Part shown: piece after piece, positions 1 to 7,598 of the stretch | Layout: each line of letters opens with the position of its first letter | Numbering within the stretch: position 1 is the first letter of the stretch | Origin: Dehalococcoidia bacterium | GTDB lineage: Bacteria > Chloroflexota > Dehalococcoidia > Dehalococcoidales > UBA1222 | Length of the DNA stretch: 34,179 nt | Assembly (NCBI GenBank): GCA_009783135.1 | Contig: WRHS01000003.1 | Span: 1 to 34,179, forward strand | Reading direction: 5' to 3' | Program-made: the position numbers and the translations under genes | Notes under the pieces: generated by a model | What the model was told of the DNA's origin: nothing | The model's database searches: none | Seen by the model: the letters and a program-made list of their open reading frames with translations, nothing else

Positions 1-121
1 CCAGCATAACGGGTATGCCTTGGATAAAGATAAACCCGGTAATGAGAACCAGCGCGGATATGGATGAAAGGGCAAGCAACAGAAAAATCCATTCGGGTAT
101 TCTTTCTTTAAAATTGTTCAT
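1..121 (-). CDS. pstC: PstC, phosphate ABC transporter permease (N-terminal part, cut by window edge)
   Basis: Only the first 40 or so codons are in the window. The translation begins MNNFKERIPEWIFLLLALSS and continues into a hydrophobic segment, which fits the cytoplasmic N-terminus and first membrane helix of a PstC-type permease of the high-affinity phosphate importer. The ATG overlaps the TGA of the preceding ORF (ATGA), which is translational coupling typical of pst operons. The assignment rests mainly on this coupling to a PstS-like binding protein; the fragment itself is too short to prove the family. Confidence 0.7.
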   Translation of the reverse strand, partial: MNNFKERIPEWIFLLLALSSISALVLITGFIFIQGIPVML

Positions 122-1509
122 CGGTTCGCCCCTTCCGTCATCCCCATACCCATGGGGATTAGCCCCTCGTCAATGAGCATCTGCTGCCCTTGGGGAGAAG
201 TTACAAAATCGATAAAATGTTGTGTATCGCCTTGGGGCGGGGTTGCGGTTACAAATAAAAAGGGTCTGTATAGGCTGTAACTCCCGTCGACGACATTTTC
301 CCATTTGGGGGCAATGCCGTCAAGCCACAAAGCTTTGACCGAATCATCAACCAGCCCCAACGAGATAAAACCAATCGAGTTGGGATCGCCCGAAACCAGT
401 TGCCGTACCGACCCGTTAGAGTCTTGAATAATTGCCTTCGCATCTACAAAACGACCGTCCATCACCAAGTCGTCAAACGCGCTTCTTGTCCCCGAACCTT
501 CCTCCCGCGCAATGATGTGTATCTTTGCATCGCGCCCGCCTACCTCTGCCCAGTTGGTGAACTTGCCCGCGTATACATTACGAACCGCATCCATCGTAAG
601 ATTCTGCACAGGGTTATCGGGGTGTATGATAATCGCCAGCCCATCCTTTGCGATTTCGATATTCCACAAATGCATTTCTTTCTCGGTTAGCGCGCGTGAC
701 GACATACCGATGTCTGCCACACCGGTTTCGGCGGCGGTGATACCCGAAGACGAGCCTCCGCCCTGAATATCAACATGGTTATCGGGATATTGCTTCCAAT
801 ACTCTTCGGCAAGAACTTCGGCATAGGGCTGAACCGATGTCGAACCCGCAACAATAACCGCCGAATGCGGTCTGCCGCCGCAACCGGCAAGGATAAATGA
901 GAGAAGAATCCACCATCTGCGCCGCGATGCCAGCCACTTGGGGGAAACAAGACCCAGCTTAGCCAGCCCCATTATGGCCAAAGGAGTTTCAAACACCAGC
1001 CCGACAAACAGCAATACGCGGGATACTATGTTGACATAGTCGGAAATGCGTGGTGTGAGAGGGGCAAACTCGCGCTGGAAATTATAGAAAAACTCGAGCA
1101 TTAGCGGTAAAGCAACGAAGTAGGCGAAAGCAACTCCCAGGAGAAACATGATGGTAATGGCCGGGATTATGGAGAGAACAAAATGCTTTTCACGTTTGGT
1201 AAGACCGGGACCTATGAAAGCGAATACCTGATATATCAGAAAAGGCATGGCTAGTATAACGCCGGTTGTTAGCCCGATGTTAAACCATACGGTTATATTC
1301 TCCGTCATCTCAATTGCTATAAATTCAATATTGGGCGGTGCCGGCAACTGCAGCAGCCGAAGGACCCAATTAGCCGCGACCATACCCACCACCAAACCGA
1401 TGATAACCGAGGCGGCAGAATAAATAATGCGCTTGCGCAATTCTTTCAGATGCTCTATGACGGTGGCGCGGCCCTCTTCCTCTCGTATTGTCTGTGTGTC
1501 CTCAGCCAT
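118..1509 (-). CDS. Fused TatC (truncated) - PstS phosphate-binding protein
   Basis: A single 463-residue frame joins two unrelated proteins. Residues 1 to about 195 are TatC of the twin-arginine translocase: conserved start (IEHLKELRKRI), four membrane segments, and the FETPL and GLVSPKWLASRRR regions. TatC should continue with two more helices, but at about residue 200 the sequence becomes a lipoprotein signal (WWILLSFILAGC, lipobox cysteine 210) and then a PstS-type binding protein with the phosphate-loop motifs GSTSVQPYAE, GGGSSSGI and EEGSGTRSAFDDL. The start has a good ribosome site (GAGG, 6 nt). It follows the tatB-like gene by 33 nt and overlaps pstC. A deletion through short similar stretches is the simplest explanation; an assembly error cannot be excluded. 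Lsp cleavage before Cys210 could in principle release a lipid-anchored PstS, while the TatC part lacks TM5 and TM6. Confidence 0.85.
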   Translation of the reverse strand: MAEDTQTIREEEGRATVIEHLKELRKRIIYSAASVIIGLVVGMVAANWVLRLLQLPAPPNIEFIAIEMTENITVWFNIGLTTGVILAMPFLIYQVFAFIGPGLTKREKHFVLSIIPAITIMFLLGVAFAYFVALPLMLEFFYNFQREFAPLTPRISDYVNIVSRVLLFVGLVFETPLAIMGLAKLGLVSPKWLASRRRWWILLSFILAGCGGRPHSAVIVAGSTSVQPYAEVLAEEYWKQYPDNHVDIQGGGSSSGITAAETGVADIGMSSRALTEKEMHLWNIEIAKDGLAIIIHPDNPVQNLTMDAVRNVYAGKFTNWAEVGGRDAKIHIIAREEGSGTRSAFDDLVMDGRFVDAKAIIQDSNGSVRQLVSGDPNSIGFISLGLVDDSVKALWLDGIAPKWENVVDGSYSLYRPFLFVTATPPQGDTQHFIDFVTSPQGQQMLIDEGLIPMGMGMTEGANR

Positions 1510-1542
1510 AACAACCTCTTTTTAAACCATCTGCATGGATAA

Positions 1543-2205
1543 TCAGCCCGAAATACTTTCCTTTTCTGCCGATGGCGTCACAATGGTATCCTTGGGGGTG
1601 GTAACAGGTGCCGACAATGGCTCGTCCTTGGGAGATTCAATAGTGGTGCGAGCAACAGGCTTCGGCTCAGCCTCATATACCGTTGCGGCATTGTTCTCCG
1701 GTGCGCTGGTATCACCGAACCAGTCGTCAGTTGTGCCATCGGAGCTGGTATCAAAGGCGTTATCAGTGCTTGCAGGGACCGGCTCAGACTTAACGCCGAA
1801 TGCGGTTTTTAACTCCCCTGCCTGATCATTAATGGTTTTGGATATGTCTCTGGCATTCTGCTGCAGGGAATCGACAGCCTCTTTGGTAGTGCTTTCTACA
1901 CTTTGCGAGATTGCTGTGGATTGCTCACTGAAAGTATTTTTCAGGTCGGAGATATCTTTTTCCAGTGATTTCCTTATGTCAGAAATATCCTGTTTGACGC
2001 TGGAAACGCCGCTGTCCTCATCGTCCAATCCGATGGATTTCGACAACTCGCTGGTAACGCTTGAGGTAATCTTGCGAATACGCCGTATAATCTTGGCAGC
2101 TTTGCGTGCGTATGAAGGCAGTTTCTCCGGTCCAACCAATATCGAGGCGACCAGCAGGATGACTGCCAGTTGCATCCAGCTAATACCCAAACCCAGAATG
2201 TTCAC
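1543..2205 (-). CDS. TatB/TatA-like translocase subunit with long acidic tail
   Basis: The first 60 residues carry the Tat A/B signature: a single membrane helix (WMQLAVILLVASILVG), the hinge PEKLP, and a basic amphipathic helix (RKAAKIIRRIRKI). The rest is a predicted coiled coil rich in K, D, S and Q, followed by an acidic, proline- and threonine-rich tail. TatB proteins are longer than TatA, and this gene sits directly upstream of the tatC frame, so TatB is the likely role, recruiting twin-arginine substrates with TatC. A TTG at 2226 is possible, but the GTG at 2205 has a GA-rich ribosome site about 8 nt upstream and keeps the usual short N-terminus. If the adjacent TatC is broken, this subunit may lack its normal partner. 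Confidence 0.75.
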   Translation of the reverse strand: MNILGLGISWMQLAVILLVASILVGPEKLPSYARKAAKIIRRIRKITSSVTSELSKSIGLDDEDSGVSSVKQDISDIRKSLEKDISDLKNTFSEQSTAISQSVESTTKEAVDSLQQNARDISKTINDQAGELKTAFGVKSEPVPASTDNAFDTSSDGTTDDWFGDTSAPENNAATVYEAEPKPVARTTIESPKDEPLSAPVTTPKDTIVTPSAEKESISG

Positions 2206-2405
2206 GCTACCATCTCTCTTTTTCAACCTAATTCATGGCACATGCATGCCAAATTTGTAACTCATATGAATTAAAAACAGCACAGCTTTCAAACGAAAAA
2301 CATGGAATACCCGTCAGCGCCGAAGACGACATAAAATACAACGATAATCTGCCGGTTAACGCACTTCAACTTCAAGCGGAGTGGATTCTCGGCAAAACAG
2401 TTCAA

Positions 2406-2430
2406 CCCAGAATGCCAAAAGGCACCTGGG
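2406..2430 (-). terminator. Hairpin downstream of tatA
   Basis: Arms CCCAG and CTGGG with inner TGCC/GGCA pair around an AAAA loop, with a small internal loop. It lies 8 nt past the tatA stop and would separate tatA from the tatB-like gene. Only a weak T-rich tail follows. Confidence 0.5.
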
Positions 2431-2437
2431 TTGTGTA

Positions 2438-2662
2438 TTATAAGGAATCGTCGGTTTTGGTCTTCTTGGATGCTGCTTTGCGCTTCTTTTTGGGCAACGC
2501 TTCTACGTCGTCATCTTCCTCTTCGTCGTCTTCCTGCGACTTCTTGAAAGCGCGAATAGACTTGCCGATGGATGCGCCCACCTGAGGCAACTTCCCTAAG
2601 CCAAAAATCATGACAAAGAGAACAAGAATGAGTACTATTTGCCAAACGCCTAATCTTCCCAT
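2438..2662 (-). CDS. tatA: TatA, twin-arginine translocase pore subunit
   Basis: A 74-residue protein with the compact TatA layout: one short N-terminal membrane helix (VWQIVLILVLFVMIFG), the hinge LGKLPQVG, an amphipathic helix (ASIGKSIRAFKKS) and a highly charged tail of an acidic run followed by a lysine-rich end. TatA oligomers form the passage through which TatBC delivers folded twin-arginine precursors. GGGAG lies about 8 nt before the ATG. The gene is separated from the tatB-like gene by about 230 nt with a hairpin, so it is probably its own transcript. Confidence 0.88.
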   Translation of the reverse strand: MGRLGVWQIVLILVLFVMIFGLGKLPQVGASIGKSIRAFKKSQEDDEEEDDDVEALPKKKRKAASKKTKTDDSL

Positions 2663-2780
2663 TTGAACATCTCCCTTTCCCTTTAATATTGGATGGCGGC
2701 TCTTACGCCGGGATTCGATATCCCCATGCTCAGCGAACCAGCGGACGGGTTCATACCCTTTGACACTGCATCAGTGTCCC
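2663..2780 (-). promoter_or_regulatory. Possible structured leader of tatA
   Basis: Read toward tatA, this segment contains consecutive inverted repeats: GACACTG/CAGTGTC at 2762-2778 (7 bp, 3-nt loop), GAACC/GGTTC around an 8-nt loop near 2735-2752, and GGCG/CGCC near 2697-2710. A 23-codon frame (2683-2754, MNPSAGSLSMG...) lies within it. I do not recognise a known riboswitch class. It could be an RNA leader, a short leader peptide, or decayed sequence. Confidence 0.3.
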
Positions 2781-2981
2781 TTCCGCACAAACCACCCGAT
2801 ATTTAACCAAGACAAAGAACCCAGGAGACTTTACTTTTTCCTGCGAACAACCCACTTTGATTTCCAAAGTGTTCGCAACGGCATTTGGCTTATTGCAATT
2901 AACCAAAATAGCACTCTTTGCTTATGCTGTCAACTTTTGTTTTTGACGCATGGTTTTGTGAGATTGAGCCTGAAAAGCGAA
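2781..2981. other. Intergenic stretch with one strong hairpin
   Basis: No gene is recognised. A hairpin at 2853-2871 (CACTTTG/CAAAGTG, 5-nt loop) has a further outer pairing GCGAA/TTCGC (2843 to 2876). It lies downstream of the small membrane protein gene on the minus strand and could be its terminator. An open frame on the plus strand here has no family resemblance or ribosome site and is not called. Confidence 0.4.
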
Positions 2982-3167
2982 TTATCTTTTGCGTAGTACC
3001 ATACTGACTGGTACAAAAAGAATCAGACCACCCAGTGCCACCCCGAATGCACCGAGCGCCGTGCGATGCTCAATTAGCATGCGGACTCCGATGGCAAGAC
3101 ACGCCCCGGCGAGCAGCATTAAGAACAGATAGCTAAAAATATCCCTGCGTAAGATTTTGACCTTCAT
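2982..3167 (-). CDS. Small two-helix membrane protein, unknown function
   Basis: A 61-residue protein, too short to be obvious as a separate gene because its frame is open further upstream. The ATG at 3167 is chosen since AGGAG lies 7 nt before it. The protein has a basic N-terminus (MKVKILRRD), a hydrophobic helix (YLFLMLLAGACLAIGVRML), a short polar turn, a second helix (LGAFGVALGGLILFVPVSMVL) and a basic end (RKR). This suggests a small inner-membrane hairpin protein. No family is recognised and the neighbours give no clear hint. Confidence 0.55.
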   Translation of the reverse strand: MKVKILRRDIFSYLFLMLLAGACLAIGVRMLIEHRTALGAFGVALGGLILFVPVSMVLRKR

Positions 3168-3303
3168 GGCGATGCTCCTATACCCGCGATGATCGAAGAC
3201 TGGGCTTACGCCAGCATTGTTTTTATAGCATACTGCGCACGTAAGGTCAATACCGTCTGATCCGGCTCTTAACTTATCGCCAAGAGTCCAAAATGTGTTT
3301 GAA

Positions 3304-4029
3304 CTATTCCGCGACAGAACTGCGCAGTTGTGACACCTCAAGTGCCGTAAGCAGACGGCTATGCCCCAAAGGCAGGTCGCCGAGCAGCAGATGCCCCTCG
3401 CGTATGCGCCTGAGTTGCATGACGCGGTATCCCAAAGAGCCGAACATGCGGCGCAGCTGACGCTTGCGACCCTCATGTAACGTAACATAACAAACGTTGG
3501 GCAGCGCATGATGCAGCCTGACGGCAACGGGTGAAGTTGGACCATCGCTGAGAGTCAGCCCGCGCTCCATTTGCTCCCGGTCCGTGCGGCTGAGGGGGCG
3601 GTTAAGCGTGAGGGAATATTCCTTTTCCTGCTCAAAGCGCGGATGTGTCAGATGGTAGGTTAGAGCCCCGTCATTGGTTATTATGAGCAGCCCGCAACTG
3701 TCCAGATCAAGCCTCCCCACCGCATGCAGACCGGCGAGGCGCAGGTGAGACGGCAGCAATTCAATAATGGTTTGCCTGCCGCGTTTGTCTTCGGTTGCGC
3801 AGAGTATACCTGTGGGCTTATTAAGCAGGATATAGATAAACTTCTGTGACGGAATTTTCAGGGGTTTTCCGTCTATGGCTAACGAATCGCCTGGAGCTAT
3901 GGCTTGGGTGAAAGCGCTCACGACCGTGCCATTGACGCATACGCGACCGGTCTTTACGGCGGCGGCCATCTCGCGTCTTGAGCCGCAACCGGCCATAACA
4001 AGGGCTTTTAGCAGACTCAGCTTTTCCAT
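3304..4029 (-). CDS. RluB/RsuA-family rRNA pseudouridine synthase
   Basis: A protein of about 241 residues with an N-terminal S4 RNA-binding region (KALVMAGCGSRREMAAAVKTGRVCVNG) and a catalytic domain with the family motif GRLDLDSCGLLIITNDG; Asp108 is the expected nucleophile. The C-terminal half has HEGRKRQLRRMF, which also fits RsuA/RluB/RluE/RluF enzymes that convert a specific uridine of ribosomal RNA to pseudouridine. The start at 4029 (MEKLSLLKAL) resembles the usual family N-terminus; a GTG at 4065 would add 12 residues. Neither has a strong ribosome site. It lies close downstream of a glutaredoxin gene and is probably cotranscribed with it. The exact target uridine cannot be told from sequence. 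Confidence 0.88.
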   Translation of the reverse strand: MEKLSLLKALVMAGCGSRREMAAAVKTGRVCVNGTVVSAFTQAIAPGDSLAIDGKPLKIPSQKFIYILLNKPTGILCATEDKRGRQTIIELLPSHLRLAGLHAVGRLDLDSCGLLIITNDGALTYHLTHPRFEQEKEYSLTLNRPLSRTDREQMERGLTLSDGPTSPVAVRLHHALPNVCYVTLHEGRKRQLRRMFGSLGYRVMQLRRIREGHLLLGDLPLGHSRLLTALEVSQLRSSVAE

Positions 4030-4085
4030 ATCAATAACACGGCTTTGGTTCAGGGGAGGGCACACGCCTGACGGTTTGGGAAAAG

Positions 4086-4364
4086 CTAGACGCTCAGCAG
4101 CTTGCGCAGTTCATTTTCCTGATAGCCGATAATGCAGCGGCTATTATCAACAACGATGGTGGGGAAAGAACGTTTGGGATTCCAGCGTTCCACATCTGCC
4201 ATGACGTCATGCCTTGAGCTGTCCACCAGTGTGTCAGCATCCTCGTAGTAGTATTCCAGCCCAAGATCAGCCAGCAACAGTTTCGTCTTTTGACACCACG
4301 GACAGGTGCTGATGCTATAAAGCATGAGATGAGGACCCTTTTTACCTGTTACATATTTTGCCAT
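4086..4364 (-). CDS. Glutaredoxin-like thiol-disulfide protein
   Basis: A 92-residue thioredoxin-fold protein with a CPWC active site (YSISTCPWCQKTKLLL) and the cis-proline region FPTIVVDN. It should carry out thiol-disulfide exchange in the cytoplasm. The ATG at 4364 is preferred because AGAGGTGG lies a few nucleotides upstream; the frame is open further up, but a promoter lies there. A good promoter is visible (see 4392-4421). The rluB-type gene follows within about 60 nt. A second glutaredoxin-like gene with CPDC lies at 6026. Confidence 0.82.
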   Translation of the reverse strand: MAKYVTGKKGPHLMLYSISTCPWCQKTKLLLADLGLEYYYEDADTLVDSSRHDVMADVERWNPKRSFPTIVVDNSRCIIGYQENELRKLLSV

Positions 4365-4391
4365 TTTCCACCTCTGCCGACATTTGTTTTT

Positions 4392-4421
4392 ATTATAGAC
4401 GTAACAAAGCCGGATTGCCAA
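4392..4421 (-). promoter_or_regulatory. Promoter of the CPWC glutaredoxin gene
   Basis: On the minus strand: TTGGCA (4421-4416), 18-nt spacer, TATAAT (4397-4392). The predicted start leaves a leader of about 20 nt with an AG-rich ribosome site. Confidence 0.65.
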
Positions 4422-4469
4422 TGAAAACAGTCCGGATGCCGAGAATCACCAAGCCCGGCGCAAGAAACG

Positions 4470-5114
4470 TTATGCCGGTGTGAGCGCCATGTTGATTACC
4501 ACGTAATGCAGTACGGCGCCGCCCAATATCAGAAGATGAAAGATTTCGTGAAAACCGAATATTTTGGGAAAGGGGTTTGGTCTTTTCATGGCATAAAGCA
4601 CCGCCCCGACGCTGTAAACAACTCCGCCCCCCAGCAGCAGAAAAAAACAGGTGTGCGGCATATTGCGCCATAACTCAAGCATAGGGAATATGGCCAGCCA
4701 GCCGAGCAGCAGATACAGGATTGTTGAGACAATGCGCGGCGCACCAATGAAAAATACCTTGAGCAGTATGCCGGCGCAGACAAAACCCCAGGCTATGAGA
4801 ATAATGCTCCAGCGCCAAGCCCCGGTGAGGTAGATATAGCAAAGCGGCGTATAGCTGCCGGCTATCATGAAGAAAATGGCTATGTGATCCAGCTTGCGCC
4901 AGATACTCACCGAGTTCTCGCTGCGTTTGGAGGCATGATAGCATGCGCTGAAAGAGAACATACCGCACATGGCAAGACCGTAAATCATGCATATAAGTAT
5001 GCGGTCGGCACCCCCGCCGCATTTTAAAAGAAGCCATACCAGCCCGGCAATGGCCGCCACGGCACCTGAAAGGTGCGAATAAAAGGCAAAATACTCGGAA
5101 CGATTGATTTTTAT
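4470..5114 (-). CDS. TrhA/hemolysin III (PAQR-like) membrane protein
   Basis: A seven-helix membrane protein with the family metal-site motifs: SACYH near the end of the second helix, KLDHIAIFFMIAGSYTP, and FGFHEIFHLLILGGAVLHY near the C-terminus. Relatives are involved in membrane homeostasis; the old name hemolysin III is misleading. The first standard start codon in frame is a GTG at 5060, but recognisable sequence (IKINRSEYFAFYSHLSGA) continues upstream to 5114 with no ATG, GTG or TTG. GGGGAAGGGG lies 7 nt before an ATA at 5114-5112, so translation may begin at ATA, or at the nearby ATT. A TATACT box at 5151-5146 is a possible -10. If only the GTG is used the first helix loses its leading residues. 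Confidence 0.8.
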   Translation of the reverse strand: MKINRSEYFAFYSHLSGAVAAIAGLVWLLLKCGGGADRILICMIYGLAMCGMFSFSACYHASKRSENSVSIWRKLDHIAIFFMIAGSYTPLCYIYLTGAWRWSIILIAWGFVCAGILLKVFFIGAPRIVSTILYLLLGWLAIFPMLELWRNMPHTCFFLLLGGGVVYSVGAVLYAMKRPNPFPKIFGFHEIFHLLILGGAVLHYVVINMALTPA

Positions 5115-5233
5115 GACAATACCCCTTCCCCAACAAATTGACCTAAGTATAACCTTTTGTTGTACGCTGTGGAAATGCGCACCGCCGGGGCGTCTTTTGC
5201 CGCAGGTACGGCGCGTTTGGTAAGGAAACGCTA

Positions 5234-5270
5234 TTGACAGCCCGTTGTGCGCAGTTATACCATAGCGTAT
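5234..5270 (+). promoter_or_regulatory. Promoter giving a leaderless CPBP mRNA
   Basis: TTGACA (5234-5239), 17-nt spacer, TATACC (5257-5262). The start codon is at 5271, only 8 nt after the -10 box, and there is no ribosome site in between. Transcription would start at or next to the ATG. Confidence 0.6.
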
Positions 5271-6029
5271 ATGTCTGATGAGTTGGAAAACGTAATACCC
5301 GTAACGGAAGAGCCGGCGCCGCCGAAAATTTACGGCGGGTGGGCTACCATCGGTATGGGCGTGGCCATAATCCTCACCGCACTGATCGCTGTGCCGCTGC
5401 TGGTGGTTTGCGGAGCGCGGGCACTTGAGCTCGCATTTAATCTGAGCCCTATAAGCAACGGCTTGGTGACGGCACTGTCTTCCATCGCCTCAGGACTCAG
5501 CGGTTTGGCGCTGACTTATCAGATCGTGCGTATGAATGGCAGCCTCAGTCTGAGGGAGTATATCGGGCTAAACCGGCTGAGCTGGAAAATCGTACTTGTG
5601 GCACTGGCGGCCTTTTTAATAGCCGTCGTTTGTATTTTGGGCATCGGGTTTTTGTATGAGGTCTTCTTTGGGGGAGCCGAAAGCACCAATGCCGATTTTA
5701 TGGAGGATATCCTTAGCGGCGCCGGCTGGCTGCTGATGTTTGTGGCAACGGTGATTTTTGCATCGTTCTTTGAAGAGGTTCTCTTCCGCGGTTTTATTTT
5801 CGTGGGGCTGCTGCGCTCAAAGCTGGGGGTTGCGGGCGCCATAGCCTTAACGTCGCTTGTGTGGGCCCTGCTGCATTTGCAGTATGATCTATTCGTCATG
5901 TTTACCATCTGCGTGATGGGAATCGTTATGGGCGTGACGCGTTATAAAACAGGCTCGCTGTGGAGCACGATTATAGTACATTCCCTGTGGAACGCCATGG
6001 CGTTCTTTATTACGCTGCTGGGAAGCTAG
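5271..6029 (+). CDS. CPBP family intramembrane glutamic protease
   Basis: A 252-residue multi-helix membrane protein with the CPBP/Abi signatures: EEVLFR (residues 168-173), a conserved His at 202 in WALLHLQ, and HSLWN (His237, Asn241). In this family these residues form the active site within the membrane, related to Rce1 CAAX proteases; bacterial substrates are mostly unknown. The acidic, proline-rich N-terminus is cytoplasmic. The ATG at 5271 is chosen because the promoter is directly upstream, which excludes the ATG-like codon 24 nt earlier. The stop codon overlaps the stop codon of the convergent glutaredoxin gene by 3 nt. Confidence 0.88.
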   Translation: MSDELENVIPVTEEPAPPKIYGGWATIGMGVAIILTALIAVPLLVVCGARALELAFNLSPISNGLVTALSSIASGLSGLALTYQIVRMNGSLSLREYIGLNRLSWKIVLVALAAFLIAVVCILGIGFLYEVFFGGAESTNADFMEDILSGAGWLLMFVATVIFASFFEEVLFRGFIFVGLLRSKLGVAGAIALTSLVWALLHLQYDLFVMFTICVMGIVMGVTRYKTGSLWSTIIVHSLWNAMAFFITLLGS

Positions 6030-6277
6030 CGCCCAAACAGAGCCAGCTTTTGCTCCAAGACCGCTTTGGGCGGCTCGACCAGCACGTCTCCGTCAGGAAA
6101 AACGATGGTAGGCACGCTGCGGTTTCCCTTGTTGATTTTCTCAACATAGGCGGCAGCCTCACCATCGCCTGAAATATCAACCCACTCGTAAGAAACCCCG
6201 CGTTGCTGAAAAACACGCTTGGCAAACGTGCAGTCGGGGCACCACGATGTTCCGTACATTTTGATTTCAGTAGCCAC
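6026..6277 (-). CDS. Mycoredoxin/NrdH-like glutaredoxin
   Basis: An 83-residue protein of the small glutaredoxin type: IKMYGTSWCPDCTFAKRVF with a CPDC active site, WVDISGD, and SVPTIVFPDG with the cis-proline. CPDC is unlike the CPWC of the other glutaredoxin here and is common in actinobacterial/Chloroflexi mycoredoxin-like proteins. The GTG at 6277 is chosen: AAGGAG lies 9 nt upstream. An ATG between them is in another frame. The 3' end overlaps the convergent protease gene. The likely role is reduction of disulfides or mixed thiols in the cytoplasm. Confidence 0.82.
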   Translation of the reverse strand: MATEIKMYGTSWCPDCTFAKRVFQQRGVSYEWVDISGDGEAAAYVEKINKGNRSVPTIVFPDGDVLVEPPKAVLEQKLALFGR

Positions 6278-6367
6278 GGCATTTAGCTCCTTTTGATTTG
6301 TATTACGGCGGCACTGCGCCAAAGCCGGCTGGCAGTCGGCAGGGCAGACAGGCGTGACCCCAAAGGG

Positions 6368-6949
6368 TTATTTGGCTGTGCTGAGCACCTTGTGTTTCGA
6401 TGCGCGCGAAAGCTGCAAGCGTTTTAAAAGCATAAGAGAAAAAAGCCCCAGCGGATAAAGGGCATATAAAACGAGGTCGCGCATAAACAGAACGGCGGTG
6501 AAAACGACGGCGACGCCGACGGCGGTGGATATGGTCGTGCGGCGGGTTAAGCCGACTGAGAGCCCGGCAACCAAAAGCCCGATGCAAAGCGGCCAGAATA
6601 CCAAGCCCGCCAGCGCACCTGTCATCGACGTTGCACCCTGCCCACCCTTGAATTTGAGAAAGAGCGACCAATTGTGGCCTGCCATGGCGGCAAGCCCGGC
6701 AAGCATGGCAACATAGTCGGAGTGCGTAATTACTCTGGCAAGCACAACGGCGGCCGCCGCAAGTAATATGTCCAGAATGGCGGCTAAAGCATATGGCAGT
6801 GCGCCAAGGCGGTAGTAAACCGATGCCGGACTGATGCGCCCGTCGTCTTCTGCGCGGATATCAACCTTGGCGCACAGGCGCGTGATAAGCCATGCCGCAG
6901 AAACCGAGCCCAAAAGATATCCCGCTGCAATACTGAAAACACCGCTCAT
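6368..6949 (-). CDS. plsY: PlsY-like glycerol-3-phosphate acyltransferase
   Basis: A 193-residue membrane protein. The N-terminal helix carries GYLLGSVSAAWLI, matching PlsY motif 1 (GSxxxAxxI), and residues 91-108 give GHNWSLFLKFKGGQGATS, matching the strongly conserved phosphate-binding motif. PlsY moves the acyl group of acyl-phosphate to glycerol-3-phosphate, the first step of phospholipid synthesis. The second usual motif (GSGNxGATNxxR) is replaced by DGRISPASVYYRLG, so the substrate site is divergent: the arginine is kept but the GSGN and GATN parts are not. It may still be the main acyltransferase or a variant with another substrate. No strong ribosome site is visible before the ATG. 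Confidence 0.82.
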   Translation of the reverse strand: MSGVFSIAAGYLLGSVSAAWLITRLCAKVDIRAEDDGRISPASVYYRLGALPYALAAILDILLAAAAVVLARVITHSDYVAMLAGLAAMAGHNWSLFLKFKGGQGATSMTGALAGLVFWPLCIGLLVAGLSVGLTRRTTISTAVGVAVVFTAVLFMRDLVLYALYPLGLFSLMLLKRLQLSRASKHKVLSTAK

Positions 6950-7005
6950 ATTCTAATATGTCTCCATACCTGAAGTAAGCCTCATAATATGTTCTTGCGC
7001 GTGCG

Positions 7006-7410
7006 CTAGTCCTTCAGAGGGACACCCTTGGCGTCGGTTGCCACAGAGCCGGTCAAAATGAGAATGCCGTCAATAAGAGGCCATATGGCGCCAATGCCAA
7101 GCGTGAGAACGGAAACCAGAAGCTGTGCGACGGCGATACCGGTATAACCCAGATAAAAGCGCCCCAAACCCAACCAGCCCAGGAATATTTGAAGCAAGCC
7201 GGCAACCAGCTTGGATTTTTGCTCGGATGGCTGAGTGTACTCCTGCTGCGTTGACTGCTGGTTGTAAGAAGGTTGCTCGTAAAAAGACTGCTCCTGCGAC
7301 GTTTGTTTGCTTTGCTCGGATGCGCTTTGTGCAAAGGCACTCTTCGTCCCGCATTTGGAACAGAAATTTGAATCGGACTCAAGCTGGGTGCCGCAACGGG
7401 TGCAATACAT
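7006..7410 (-). CDS. Zinc-ribbon and TM2-domain membrane protein
   Basis: A 134-residue protein with three parts: an N-terminal zinc ribbon (CTRCG...CSKCG, residues 3-21), a low-complexity linker rich in Q, S, E and Y (about 25-65), and a C-terminal TM2 domain with two helices and the family pattern LQIFLGWLGLGRFYLGYTGIA. Such proteins are common in Firmicutes and Chloroflexi; their function is not well defined. GGAG lies 5 nt before the ATG. It is the last ordinary gene before the AT-richer restriction-modification stretch. Confidence 0.8.
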   Translation of the reverse strand: MYCTRCGTQLESDSNFCSKCGTKSAFAQSASEQSKQTSQEQSFYEQPSYNQQSTQQEYTQPSEQKSKLVAGLLQIFLGWLGLGRFYLGYTGIAVAQLLVSVLTLGIGAIWPLIDGILILTGSVATDAKGVPLKD

Positions 7411-7598
7411 ATTTTCTCCATTCGGTGAAAAAGCAGTGTTATTTTGTAGTGTCGACGATAAAATTTAACGCAAAGCCGCCCAAAAAGCAATTTTTGCACA
7501 AGCCCAATATGTTTTGAACCTAAAAAGTCACTATTTTCGCAACAGAAAAACCCTCCGCAAACATCTCATAATCCTTTGTGAATGCTTAGGCACGGAGA

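Noticed and set aside
2760..2996. Plus-strand open frame of 78 codons
   Set aside because: No ribosome site, no family likeness, and it runs across hairpins between minus-strand genes.
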